Notes under the pieces: model-generated | The model's input: only the letters and a program-made list of their open reading frames with translations | Database searches by the model: none | What the model was told of the DNA's origin: nothing | Made by a program: the position numbers and the translations under genes | Assembly: GCA_027031495.1 (NCBI GenBank) | Contig: JALVQA010000001.1 | Coordinates: 1 to 54,732 of the forward strand | Length of the DNA: 54,732 nt | Direction of reading: 5' to 3' | Origin: Candidatus Moraniibacteriota bacterium | Lineage (GTDB): Bacteria; Patescibacteriota; Minisyncoccia; Moranbacterales; GCA-2747515 | Shown here: one piece after another, positions 7,596 to 16,512 of the stretch | Layout: each line of letters opens with the position of its first letter | Position numbering within the stretch: position 1 is the stretch's first letter

Positions 7596-9050
7596 CTATA
7601 AACTAATACGACCTAACACATCATCACCAACAACTTGACACAGTACTTGCGCCATTTCTTTCACATCATCAATATTCTTGCCAACAATTGCAGCACCCAT
7701 TTTCTCTGGTAATGTCTGAACAAGTGTTGGCACAATACCACCATGACCATCACTATGGAATTTCTTTAAAGAAAAAAGATATTCACCAAAATCTGATTGT
7801 AATTCACTAAATGAATTATATATTCTTTGTGGCTGTACAGTATTGATGGATAGAACTGTAATAGGTCGCCGATCATTTGTTAATACTCGTAATTGATCCA
7901 TTAGTGCGATAGGGTGAATCGCACCAGTCATACGACCATTTATCTCAATAACTTTTAAGCCATCATCCGTACGAAATACGTCTACACCAATATGTGTATC
8001 ACGTGCTCTGCCGGCAAGTTCTTGTATTGCACATCGCAATCGTCCTAACTGATTGTTATCAATACTATTAACTGCATCCAATGAATCACTACTTATTAAA
8101 TTTCCTTGATGAGTCGTTCCTGTTGCACGGTCTACGATTTGCTGCGTTACACCCTCCCCATGAGCAATGCCGTCGTGATCAATATAAAACTGTACTGTCA
8201 TATTCATCAGACACTGTTGAGAAATATCTGCTGTCAAAACAAAGGCTGGTACGTTGTGGTGATTTAGTATAAAATCTCGGACATCATTGTATGATTGAAC
8301 GCGCTTGATGCCACTTCCAGAAGCACTGCCAGAATATTTGATATAGCCCGCACTATTTTGCGCAAAAAAATTGTCAATTGACCGTTTGTTAATATTTTCA
8401 CGCATAATGATCCGTGCCGGCATGGTTAATTCCGGATATTTCTTCAACAGAAATCTTCGAAGCATAACGTCATCATTCATAACATTTCCAACGAATTGCT
8501 CTGTGTCACTTTTCCATCCTCCTGATACATCTGTGCTACGCAATATTGGAAGACCAAGAATGTTTTTTACTTTAAAAACCCCTTTTCCTTTCGGCAATTC
8601 TGGATAAATATTCTCTGCAATACGCTCAAAAATCTCTTGTGACTCCGGTGATTGCGCAAATAATAATAGTGGCGCATAGCCCATCAATTCTTCTTTTGTT
8701 TTTACTGTAGCCAATACTGTTTCAAGTGTGCTTTTGTTAGTAGATGTATCTACAACATCATAGTTCCGCGCTCCAATGCAGTTATCTGTGTAGTACTGCA
8801 TTAATGGCTGTGCGAAATGCTCAGTCTTGTCGGTTCGCGCAACAATAGTACGCTTGCTTGGTAAGATGAGTGAACGGTCACTGTAGTACACAACACCTTT
8901 TACTGTTTTCTGTAAATCAGGATAGTGCAATAGTGGCTCTGTTATGACAGTTTTATCACGAAATCTTTCTACAATACTTCCCCGTTCCGGTATTACATTA
9001 TCTCTTACTTCTACGTTACTCATTCTCTCAATGGAAAATTTATTTTTCAT
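7596..9050 (-). CDS. ATP-grasp ligase with pre-ATP-grasp domain (PGM1-like)
   Basis: A 484-residue protein with an N-terminal Rossmann-like pre-ATP-grasp region (residues about 50-190) followed by an ATP-grasp domain: the lysine and glycine-rich loop GYIKYSGSASGSGIKRV, a central FYIDHDGIAHGEG strand, then IGVDVFRTDDGLKVIEINGRMTGA, where the Glu and Asn would bind magnesium-ATP. The arrangement resembles peptide ligases of the PGM1 type and other carboxylate-amine ligases, which form an acyl-phosphate and couple it to an amine. The partner substrates cannot be told from sequence. It converges on the AstE-like hydrolase with zero spacing. No SD before the ATG; TTGTTC-17-TATACA upstream could be its promoter. 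Confidence 0.75.
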   Translation of the reverse strand: MKNKFSIERMSNVEVRDNVIPERGSIVERFRDKTVITEPLLHYPDLQKTVKGVVYYSDRSLILPSKRTIVARTDKTEHFAQPLMQYYTDNCIGARNYDVVDTSTNKSTLETVLATVKTKEELMGYAPLLLFAQSPESQEIFERIAENIYPELPKGKGVFKVKNILGLPILRSTDVSGGWKSDTEQFVGNVMNDDVMLRRFLLKKYPELTMPARIIMRENINKRSIDNFFAQNSAGYIKYSGSASGSGIKRVQSYNDVRDFILNHHNVPAFVLTADISQQCLMNMTVQFYIDHDGIAHGEGVTQQIVDRATGTTHQGNLISSDSLDAVNSIDNNQLGRLRCAIQELAGRARDTHIGVDVFRTDDGLKVIEINGRMTGAIHPIALMDQLRVLTNDRRPITVLSINTVQPQRIYNSFSELQSDFGEYLFSLKKFHSDGHGGIVPTLVQTLPEKMGAAIVGKNIDDVKEMAQVLCQVVGDDVLGRISL

Positions 9051-9165
9051 GATCTAATTTACTGAAATATTAATATAATGTATAGCTGTATTATAGCTCA
9101 CGAACAACTATCTACATAATGTATACGATGATAAGACTGCTCGGCTTTCGATATCTTATAACCCA
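9051..9165. other. AT-rich intergenic region, probable promoter of ATP-grasp gene
   Basis: Contains AT-rich promoter-like words on the minus strand (TTGTTC, 17 nt, TATACA) and a TATAGCT sequence repeated 12 nt apart. No gene is seen. Confidence 0.35.
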
Positions 9166-9858
9166 TCACACATCCGCGCCATACGTACGCAAATCGCGCA
9201 GAATCTTGCGCACGGGCTTGAAGGATGCGCGGTGCAGTGGCGTTGGACCGTAGCGCTTGAGCGCTTCTAAGTGTTCGCGCGTCCCATAGCCCTTGTGCTT
9301 CTCAAAGCCATACTGCGGGTACTGCGCGGCGAGTGCCACCATCATCTCGTCACGCGCCATTTTTGCAACAATACTTGCCGCCGCGATGCTCATTACTATT
9401 GCATCACCACCAGGCACGGCACGTTGCGCACCGGAGTACGCCGCAAGTTCCTTGTCACCGTCAATCAGCAAAAATGTTCGCTCTGTGCGTAGCGCACGCG
9501 GCAGTGCTTGCACTGCCTTCTTCATCGCCAGCAACGCCGCCTCCAAGATGTTAATGCGATCAATCGTCGCGTTGTCGCACAGCCCCAGCGCCACGGTGAA
9601 GTGCTCCTCAATCAGTGCACGCGCATCGGCGCGCTGTCTCTCCGAGAGCTTCTTGGAGTCACGCACCAGCCGCCAGCGCTTGTCCCGCGCATAGAGTTCC
9701 TCACATGGCACGTCATACAGCGCCGGGTCCTTAGCCACCGCTGCGGCCGCCACAACCGGCCCGACCAGCGGTCCACGCCCCACTTCATCCACGCCGATAA
9801 CCACACTGTAGCCGTCACGCATCGCTTGTTGCTCTTTTGTCCACGTTGGTAGCATCAT
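9166..9858 (-). CDS. rnhB: Ribonuclease HII
   Basis: A 230-residue type 2 RNase H that removes RNA from RNA/DNA hybrids and single ribonucleotides from DNA. Motifs: VIGVDEVGRGPLVGPVV (catalytic Asp-Glu), DSKKLSERQR, LLIDGD (third catalytic Asp), ASIVAKMARDEMM, and C-terminal GYGTREHLEALKRYGP with HRASFKPV. The open frame extends to 10101, but the extra N-terminus is Cys/His/Asn-rich and unlike any RNase HII, and it overlaps an opposite-strand small gene, so the start is placed at the double ATG at 9858/9855. The gene is clearly GC-richer than its neighbours. No SD. Confidence 0.95.
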   Translation of the reverse strand: MMLPTWTKEQQAMRDGYSVVIGVDEVGRGPLVGPVVAAAAVAKDPALYDVPCEELYARDKRWRLVRDSKKLSERQRADARALIEEHFTVALGLCDNATIDRINILEAALLAMKKAVQALPRALRTERTFLLIDGDKELAAYSGAQRAVPGGDAIVMSIAAASIVAKMARDEMMVALAAQYPQYGFEKHKGYGTREHLEALKRYGPTPLHRASFKPVRKILRDLRTYGADV

Positions 9859-9861
9859 ACA

Positions 9862-9890
9862 TTGACAGTACCACAATACGTCATTATCGT
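9862..9890 (+). promoter_or_regulatory. Possible promoter of small membrane gene
   Basis: A perfect -35 TTGACA (9862-9867) is followed 17 nt later by TATCGT (9885-9890), a weak -10. It is about 40 nt upstream of the GTG start at 9928. Confidence 0.4.
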
Positions 9891-9927
9891 TAATATGGTC
9901 CTTTGATAAAAACAAAGAGGAAAGTAC

Positions 9928-10215
9928 GTGAAAAAAGCACAGGATTTTTGTCGCACACTTTTTCGTATTATACGCATCAGTGCGTTCATAATTATCCCCG
10001 GCAGCATCATCTGGTTCTCCATGGCAATCATTATGGTAACAACCATCATCGAAGTGATTGCGTTGATTTCCATGCTTCTCGGAGCATGTGCTGCCGCACA
10101 AAAAATGCGTAAACCCTTACGCACACGTCTGCGCATGTACATGAAAAAGACAACTGCCACTATCTTTGGTATGTGGCTTTATTTGCGCACACTATTTATC
10201 ACCTTCCGTCGGTAG
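9928..10215 (+). CDS. Small membrane protein of unknown function
   Basis: A 95-residue protein starting with GTG, supported by a strong SD (AGAGGAAAG, 7 nt spacing). It has a basic N-terminus (KKAQDFCRTLFR), one long hydrophobic stretch from about residue 18 to 55 that could form one or two membrane helices, a basic middle (KKMRKPLRTRLRMYMKK) and a second weaker hydrophobic segment before FRR. By the positive-inside rule the basic loop should be cytoplasmic. No family recognised. It overlaps none of the real coding sequence of rnhB, which points the other way. It is followed by a 10-bp inverted repeat at 10213-10260. Confidence 0.6.
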   Translation: MKKAQDFCRTLFRIIRISAFIIIPGSIIWFSMAIIMVTTIIEVIALISMLLGACAAAQKMRKPLRTRLRMYMKKTTATIFGMWLYLRTLFITFRR

Positions 10216-10260
10216 CATTGCTTTTCCGGCGGCTTTTTTTAAACCGTGCAAGCAATGCTA
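10213..10260 (+). repeat. Inverted repeat with 10-bp perfect arms
   Basis: TAGCATTGCT at 10213-10222 and AGCAATGCTA at 10251-10260 are perfect reverse complements, 28 nt apart. The left arm includes the TAG stop of the small membrane gene. There is a T-run inside the loop rather than after the stem, so it is not a textbook terminator; it may be a transcript 3' end or an operator. Confidence 0.5.
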
Positions 10261-10281
10261 TAGTATACATATAATATACTA
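10261..10281 (+). promoter_or_regulatory. Palindromic AT-rich promoter region of TPR gene
   Basis: TAGTATA (10261-10267) and TATACTA (10275-10281) form a 7-bp inverted repeat that overlaps a perfect -10 box TATAAT at 10270-10275. No good -35 is seen. ATG of the next gene is at 10298. Confidence 0.4.
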
Positions 10282-10297
10282 AACTGTTGATACTGCC

Positions 10298-12292
10298 ATG
10301 CATCAGTCATTTGAAACAACATTTATCTCAGAAACAATAAACAAAAAACTCTTTGAAGACAGACTGGCACAGGAGTTTTTCAAAATGTGGTGTGTAATGC
10401 ACGACTCTATCTATACCCGCTTCATCACTAGAGAAGAATGGGAAAAACGTTCACCTCGCAATATTCTTGAAAAACATGACAATGGTATGTATGTGTTATA
10501 TATACCACGTGATATACGCCTTCCGGAAGCAATAGATATTGTAAGAGCTATTGACCATGATACATTTGCACATGATCCATCACAGCGTGACAAGCATGCG
10601 GATAAAATCATAGAAATGGGTGCACTTTTTGAAAAAGCCGGACGTTACCTATGGGAGTATGTCCCAATATTAGATGAAAAGAGCGGCAAGAACATCGCAG
10701 AAACACTGGCGCAAAAATTCTACTCCTATGGCCTAGCGTTACAAAATAAGCAAGAAACAAAGGAACACGGCAGTCTTCAAGATCGAAACACACCCCTAAC
10801 GGAGGAAGAGAAGGAATTGCTAGACAAATGGTTTCTTGGAGAAAATGTTTATCACAACAGAATTGCGCGCCTTGGCAATCACCCGACCAAGGAGCAGAAG
10901 GATACTTTGCGCAAAAAACTTCTTGCATCATACTTCAGCACACTCGCAAAAAGCGGCGCCGAGGACAACGGCGATCATCCATGGAAAGTACATACCGGCC
11001 CAATACAACACATTCACGACCACAGCAAGGAACAGATCGTAAAAGCAATTGAAACGCCGGAAAGGGAGATGAGATTGGCAATTTTTAGGCGTGGCATGGA
11101 AAAACTGGTAAAAAATATGAAGGATGCACGTAAGAATGGAAACGCCGCGGTAAAAAAGGTGCTGAATAATTTTTTTAAGGAACAGGGCTACGACATCAGC
11201 GCGCATCAAAGACGTCTCTACGATACCCTTCACATTGACAGGCTCAAAGAGGAACTTGACACCGTAAGAAAAAACGGCGATAAGATCGCTATTGCCAATA
11301 AAGAGTATACTATTGCACGAAAGATCCATGCAGCTGTTAATAACATTCGCAAAAAAGAAGGTATCTATGCACCATCAGATACACTTAGGACACAGTCTTT
11401 AAATTGTGTTAGTGCATCAATTCTCGGCGGTGGCCTTCTCGATAAAATTGGTATCAAGTACTGGCATGTTGACATGCATGATCATGTAGCAACTGTTCTT
11501 GTTACCAGTGATGATAAAATCTATTGGCAAGACTTTACATTAACCGACACGAAACGTGGCAACTATAAAGAAATTTGCCCGGAGATGCTTGATGATCCAC
11601 AACACTTTCCTAATGTAAAATACATACCAGATAGTGGTGTTACGTTACGTTTCAAAAACTGGAATCCATACGATTTTCTTGAGGGAAAAATGCGTGTAAT
11701 GTTGCTTCCACCAGAAATAGGACAACCATTTCATGTTCTTTATAATGCTGGCATTTCCCTATATAAAATAGGAGAATATGAAAAAGCGCTTGAAGCACTC
11801 GAGCAAGCACGTGCACTCGGTCCAAAAATTGCCGATTTGTATGGCACCATCGGTGCTGTACTAATCAAACTTGGTCGCAGTGACGAAGCAATCAAAGAGT
11901 GTAGACGTGCAATCGCACTTGATGACAAAGATCCCGGTCTATACATCAATATGGCGACGGCATTATTCCATGCAGAAAGATATAGGGAATCTGTTGAGAT
12001 CTACAAAAAGGCAATTGCTATTGATCACAATAATGCGCAAGCACATGATGGTCTTGGCAGTGCTCTTTTTATGCTTGAAAGATATGAAGAAGCAGTTATC
12101 GCTTTTAAGCAAGCACTTGCTCTTAAGTCAGTCACCTCTACATATTTTAAGCTTGGCGCAACATTAGAAAAGTGTAATAGACTTAAGGAAGCTATTGATG
12201 CCTTCGAAAAATGTCTAGCTAAATGTGATGATCGTACTTTTACTTCCGCAGCACAAAAACATATTGAGAAGATAAAAGAAAAATTATCGTAG
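10298..12292 (+). CDS. Transglutaminase-like protein with C-terminal TPR repeats
   Basis: A 664-residue soluble protein. Residues about 1-330 are charged, helical and unrecognised. Around 367-412 there is a candidate Cys-His-Asp triad in transglutaminase-like order: SLNC (Cys370), HDHVATVLV (His396) and YWQDF (Asp412). From about 470 to 650 lie five tandem tetratricopeptide repeats (e.g. YNAGISLYKIGEYEKALEAL and YINMATALFHAERYRESVEI), which usually bind protein partners. There is no signal peptide, so it should be cytoplasmic. The family suggests thiol protease or amide-transfer chemistry on a protein held by the TPRs; this is inference. It precedes dnaE by 109 bp and may be a separate unit. 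No SD. Confidence 0.7.
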   Translation: MHQSFETTFISETINKKLFEDRLAQEFFKMWCVMHDSIYTRFITREEWEKRSPRNILEKHDNGMYVLYIPRDIRLPEAIDIVRAIDHDTFAHDPSQRDKHADKIIEMGALFEKAGRYLWEYVPILDEKSGKNIAETLAQKFYSYGLALQNKQETKEHGSLQDRNTPLTEEEKELLDKWFLGENVYHNRIARLGNHPTKEQKDTLRKKLLASYFSTLAKSGAEDNGDHPWKVHTGPIQHIHDHSKEQIVKAIETPEREMRLAIFRRGMEKLVKNMKDARKNGNAAVKKVLNNFFKEQGYDISAHQRRLYDTLHIDRLKEELDTVRKNGDKIAIANKEYTIARKIHAAVNNIRKKEGIYAPSDTLRTQSLNCVSASILGGGLLDKIGIKYWHVDMHDHVATVLVTSDDKIYWQDFTLTDTKRGNYKEICPEMLDDPQHFPNVKYIPDSGVTLRFKNWNPYDFLEGKMRVMLLPPEIGQPFHVLYNAGISLYKIGEYEKALEALEQARALGPKIADLYGTIGAVLIKLGRSDEAIKECRRAIALDDKDPGLYINMATALFHAERYRESVEIYKKAIAIDHNNAQAHDGLGSALFMLERYEEAVIAFKQALALKSVTSTYFKLGATLEKCNRLKEAIDAFEKCLAKCDDRTFTSAAQKHIEKIKEKLS

Positions 12293-12366
12293 TGAAGCAA
12301 CAATCAAACATGCTTTTTGCGTCACTTGTATTTATGTCAGTATGTGCAGTATTTTTTCATGATATA

Positions 12367-12386
12367 CTATACAAGTAATTGTATAG
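12367..12386 (+). promoter_or_regulatory. Perfect palindrome upstream of dnaE
   Basis: CTATACAA (12367-12374), GTAA and TTGTATAG (12379-12386) form an 8-bp perfect inverted repeat 15 nt before the dnaE ATG, overlapping a TATACT-like -10 word at 12363-12368. This position suits an operator, or a hairpin at the 5' end of the mRNA. Confidence 0.45.
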
Positions 12387-12401
12387 GTTTGACGTATTTT
12401 C

Positions 12402-15400
12402 ATGGATTTTGTTCATCTTCACGTACGATCACACTATTCCCTTTTGAGTGGACTTGCGAAAATTGATGATCTTGTTAGTGCGGCAAAAAACGATGGCATG
12501 ACAGCTCTTGCATTAACTGATCTTTCCAATGTTTATGGCGCTGTTGAGTTTTTTGTTGCTGCAAAAAAAGCTGATATCAAACCAATTATTGGCTGTGAAA
12601 TACGCATAACAGAAAACATGCATGACAAGTCCAACACATCACAGGCACGTAAGAGTAACAGTCTCATCCTCCTTGTTCTCAATGATGTCGGTTATCATAA
12701 CCTCCTTAAACTCATTACAAAAGCACAACTAGATGGATTCTACCACGAAGCACGTGTTGACAAAAAATGCCTTGCACAATATGCGGAAGGCTTAATTGCT
12801 CTTTCCGGCTGGCTGGACGGCGAGATTCCAGAGCGACTTATTGACCGTGATTATGCCGGTGCAAAAAGGGTGGCGCGTGAGTATCAGAAAATTTTTGGTA
12901 AAGAAAATTTTTATCTTGAACTTCAGCATCACGATGGCAGTGATCGGCAGAATATTGTCAACAAGGGATGCAAAAAAATTGCGTACGACATTGACGCACC
13001 ACTCGTTGCAACATCCAGTATCTACTATCTCAAACCGGAAGATGCTGATGTACAAGACATTGCTACCTGTATTGCAACAAACCGTAAAGTGGAAGACGCC
13101 GATCGTCCAAGTCTCGTTGATTTTGATCTTTCGTTTCGCTCACAGGAATCAATGCGTAATGCTTTCGCAGACACCCCAGAAGCACTTACAAACACTGTTA
13201 AAATCGCTCAGCGCGTCACGTTTGAAATGGTTCTCGGCGAGATCCAATTGCCATACTATGAGCTTCCAGCTGGACAAACAGCTGATGAGACATTACGTGC
13301 ACAGTGTGAAAAGGCACTTGTTACTCGCTATGGCACCACTGTTACAGATGTGCACCGCGATCGCATGAATTATGAACTTGACATCATTCGCAAGACTGGC
13401 TATGCGTCGTACTTTCTTATTGTGCAAGACTTCGTTAACTGGGCCAAAAATGCTGGCATTGTTGTAGGACCAGGACGCGGGAGTGCTGCCGGATCAATTG
13501 TTGCGTACCTTACCGGCATTACCAATATTGACCCCATCAAGTACAAATTGCTTTTTGAACGCTTTCTCAATCCTGAACGTATCTCCATGCCTGACGTTGA
13601 TATGGATTTTGCAGATATACGACGCGATGAGGTTTTGCACTATGTGCGTGAAAAGTACGGACATGATCACGTTGCACAAATTATTACTTTTGGAACAATG
13701 GCTGCGCGCGCGGCAATTCGCGACGCCGGACGTGCACTGAATTACCCCTACAGTTTTTGTGACCAGCTCTCAAAAATGATTCCGATGTTTTCATCAATTG
13801 ACGATGCGCTCAAGGAATCACCAGACTTCATTGAGGCATACAAGGATCCGGAAGCAAAAAAACTCATTGACAGCGCCAAGCGCCTTGAAGGTATTGCGCG
13901 CCACACCAGTGTGCATGCCTGTGGCGTTGTTATCACTAAAGAGCCGGTCTCTTACTACACACCACTGCAACGCGTCGCCGGCGATGATGAGGCGGTTGTT
14001 ACACAGTATGCATCAAGCACAAAGTTCTCCAGCGTAGAAAAAATCGGCCTGTTAAAAATGGACTTTTTAGGTCTTAAAAACCTTACAATCATTGAAAATA
14101 CGATCAATATTGTACACAAGGTACGCGGTGGCACAAAAATTAATATCGAACGCATTCCCCTTGATGATGAACGCACCTACAAACTTTTTCAGGACGGGCA
14201 AACAACTGGCGTCTTCCAATTTGAATCCAGTGGCATGAAGCGCTACCTCAAAAAACTCAAACCAACTGAATTAGAAGACATCATCGCAATGGTTGCGCTC
14301 TATCGACCCGGTCCTATGGAGTGGATTCCCGACTTTATCGCTGGCAAACACGGCACAAAAACTGTGCACTACCTTCACCCAAAACTGGAACCAATCCTTG
14401 CAGATACGTACGGCGTAGCAATCTACCAGGAACAAGTCATGCGCATCGCACAGGAACTTGCCGGCTTCACACTCGGCGAAGCTGATATCTTGCGCAAAGC
14501 AATGGGTAAAAAAATCATGGAACTCATTAAAGAGCAGAAGATAAAGTTTGTTGAAGGTGCTGTCAAAAATGGGATTGCGCGTGATATTGCTGAGAAAGTC
14601 TTTGCTTTTATCGAACCATTTGCCGGCTACGGCTTCAATCGCTCTCACGCTGCATGTTATGCGCTCATTGGTTATCAGACTGCCTATCTCAAAGCACACT
14701 ACCCCGCACCGTTCATGGCAGCGCTTATGACGTCTGATCAGCAACATGTTGATCGTATTGCCGTTGACGTTGCCGAATGTCGCGCACTCGGCATTACGGT
14801 GTTGCCACCTGATGTCAATGAAAGCTTTAAAGACTTTGCTGTCGTACCAGGTTCTAATCCAGATGCCGTATCAAATGGTGAGAAGATCCGCTTCGGTCTT
14901 AATGCAATTAAGGGCGTTGGCCACGATGTTGCACAAACAATTGTTGATGAACGCAAAAAAAATGGTCCGTATAAGAACCTTACCGATTTTGTCACACGGC
15001 TCAGCGGCACAAATGCCATTCATAAAAAATCACTAGAATCTCTTGCAAAGGTTGGAGCTTTTGATGCTTTTGCCGATCGCGCACAGATACTTGGTAATAT
15101 AGAGCGCATCATCACTTTCTCAAAAGAAATTGCACGTTCGCGAGAATCGGCGCAAGAATCACTTTTTGGCGCAAATCTCTTTGGTAGTGCACAAATTATC
15201 CTGCAAACAACGGAAAAAGGCGACGAACGCACATACCTTGAGTGGGAGAAAAAACTTCTCGGCCTTTACGTAACAGGACATCCTGCACAAAAATTTCAAG
15301 ACTACATAAGCCACATCACACGAAAAATTGCCACCATCACAGAGGACGACGACGAAAAGGAGTGCTCTATCGGTGGCGTTGTCATAGCGCAACAAAAAAT

Positions 15401-15917
15401 TATTACAAAAAAAGGACAGCAAATGCTTTTTGTGACCGTTGAAGATGCAACAGGCGCTATTGAATGCCTCGTGTTTCCAAAACGTTATGAAGAAACAAAA
15501 GCACTGTGGGAAGAAGGTGCCGCACTCATCGTAAGAGGCCGTATTTCCACAAAAGATGGTGAAGTTAAGTTGTTGATGGAAGAAGTACACCCACTTACAG
15601 ACAAGGCCATACATGATCACATTCGTATTAAAAAGACGCAAGAGAAATACAGAAAGGAGCGCCATCCGCAACCGCTTCCTGATGGCGTGCCATCAGAGAT
15701 CACCATTATGCTTCCTCCCGATGCCAAATTGTCTGTCATAGAGACACTGCGCGACATTCTCGCAACATGTAATGCGGGACCAACAAAGGCTGCAATTGTT
15801 CACAACGGCGTACGCATGCGTACACCGTTCACAATTAGTTTTGACAGCACTTGTGAAAAGAAAATCACTACAGCAATTGTTGGCACACAAATCTCACTAA
15901 CATACAAACACTCGTAA
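12402..15917 (+). CDS. dnaE: DNA polymerase III alpha subunit
   Basis: A 1171-residue C-family replicative polymerase. Seen in order: N-terminal PHP domain (FVHLHVRSHYSLLSG), polymerase palm with GPGRGSAAGSIVAYLTGIT and the catalytic PDVDMDF aspartates near residues 397-403, finger region (GVFQFESSGMKRYLKKLKP, LYRPGPME), the tandem helix-hairpin-helix region (GLNAIKGVG), and a C-terminal OB-fold (GGVVIAQQKIITKKGQQMLFVTVED). The length is typical for DnaE. The PHP domain keeps HLH and later His residues, so metal binding is possible, but whether it proofreads cannot be told. ATG 12402 is the only start giving the PHP motif at the N-terminus; no SD. Confidence 0.98.
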   Translation: MDFVHLHVRSHYSLLSGLAKIDDLVSAAKNDGMTALALTDLSNVYGAVEFFVAAKKADIKPIIGCEIRITENMHDKSNTSQARKSNSLILLVLNDVGYHNLLKLITKAQLDGFYHEARVDKKCLAQYAEGLIALSGWLDGEIPERLIDRDYAGAKRVAREYQKIFGKENFYLELQHHDGSDRQNIVNKGCKKIAYDIDAPLVATSSIYYLKPEDADVQDIATCIATNRKVEDADRPSLVDFDLSFRSQESMRNAFADTPEALTNTVKIAQRVTFEMVLGEIQLPYYELPAGQTADETLRAQCEKALVTRYGTTVTDVHRDRMNYELDIIRKTGYASYFLIVQDFVNWAKNAGIVVGPGRGSAAGSIVAYLTGITNIDPIKYKLLFERFLNPERISMPDVDMDFADIRRDEVLHYVREKYGHDHVAQIITFGTMAARAAIRDAGRALNYPYSFCDQLSKMIPMFSSIDDALKESPDFIEAYKDPEAKKLIDSAKRLEGIARHTSVHACGVVITKEPVSYYTPLQRVAGDDEAVVTQYASSTKFSSVEKIGLLKMDFLGLKNLTIIENTINIVHKVRGGTKINIERIPLDDERTYKLFQDGQTTGVFQFESSGMKRYLKKLKPTELEDIIAMVALYRPGPMEWIPDFIAGKHGTKTVHYLHPKLEPILADTYGVAIYQEQVMRIAQELAGFTLGEADILRKAMGKKIMELIKEQKIKFVEGAVKNGIARDIAEKVFAFIEPFAGYGFNRSHAACYALIGYQTAYLKAHYPAPFMAALMTSDQQHVDRIAVDVAECRALGITVLPPDVNESFKDFAVVPGSNPDAVSNGEKIRFGLNAIKGVGHDVAQTIVDERKKNGPYKNLTDFVTRLSGTNAIHKKSLESLAKVGAFDAFADRAQILGNIERIITFSKEIARSRESAQESLFGANLFGSAQIILQTTEKGDERTYLEWEKKLLGLYVTGHPAQKFQDYISHITRKIATITEDDDEKECSIGGVVIAQQKIITKKGQQMLFVTVEDATGAIECLVFPKRYEETKALWEEGAALIVRGRISTKDGEVKLLMEEVHPLTDKAIHDHIRIKKTQEKYRKERHPQPLPDGVPSEITIMLPPDAKLSVIETLRDILATCNAGPTKAAIVHNGVRMRTPFTISFDSTCEKKITTAIVGTQISLTYKHS

Positions 15918-15951
15918 TTACGTAGCTGTTTGTTGTTTACTGTATTGGCAA

Positions 15952-16512
15952 CTACACACGTAGCTGTGCCATTATCGCATCAATCTGTTTATATGTCTCT
16001 TCAAGCGTGCCGTTGTTGTCAATAATATAATCTGCATATTGTTTAAGCTGCGGAATATCCCGGTCTGCAGCACGCTCATGATCGGCAACAAACTGCTCAT
16101 ACGTTTTACTTACATCATCTGCCTTTTCATCTCGTTGATGAATGCGCTCGTATCGCGTGCGCAAATCAGCGTCAACAAAAATAAAAACAAATCCATCGTG
16201 ACGGCGTAAAACATCAAGCTCCGCCTTTTTGCGGATACCATCCACAACAATGATATGTGCCTGCTCATGCGCAATGTCTGCGAGAAGTGCGCGTGACAGG
16301 ACATCTTGTCCAAACGTCGTTCGTAGCGCCTCTGCCAAGAGCGCAAGATTTTTGCGATCATACGGCAAATCAAGTCGCCGCAGAATATCTTGCAAGATTG
16401 CGCTATAACGAAGGTTGTGTACATGATATGCCTGCATCAAATAGCTGGTTACCGTCCCTTTACCGGCGCCGATTTCTCCCGTTACACCAATAATGATTTT
16501 TGATTTACTCAT
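15952..16512 (-). CDS. P-loop nucleotide kinase (CoaE/dNMP-kinase-like)
   Basis: A 186-residue P-loop kinase: IIIGVTGEIGAGKGTVTSYL (Walker A GEIGAGKGT), AHIIVVDGIRKKAELDVL (Walker B-like), VFIFVDADLRTRYERI and a lid with RDEKADD. The fold is that of dephospho-CoA kinase and adenylate-kinase-like enzymes. It is the last gene of the thyA-CofE-folA operon and overlaps the folA stop by 4 nt (ATGA), so the context favours phosphorylation of a deoxynucleoside monophosphate such as dTMP over CoA synthesis. That assignment is inference. An SD-like AAAGG lies 6 nt before the ATG, inside folA. It converges on dnaE. Confidence 0.8.
   Translation of the reverse strand: MSKSKIIIGVTGEIGAGKGTVTSYLMQAYHVHNLRYSAILQDILRRLDLPYDRKNLALLAEALRTTFGQDVLSRALLADIAHEQAHIIVVDGIRKKAELDVLRRHDGFVFIFVDADLRTRYERIHQRDEKADDVSKTYEQFVADHERAADRDIPQLKQYADYIIDNNGTLEETYKQIDAIMAQLRV

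Noticed and set aside
9859-10101. N-terminal extension of RNase HII
   Set aside because: The added residues are Cys/His/Asn-rich and unlike the family, and the opposite strand holds a small gene with a strong SD and hydrophobic product.
15918-15970. ACGTAGCTG direct repeat between dnaE and the kinase gene
   Set aside because: Two 9-bp copies in a convergent gap of 34 bp, one inside the kinase gene; too short to support an attachment site or element.
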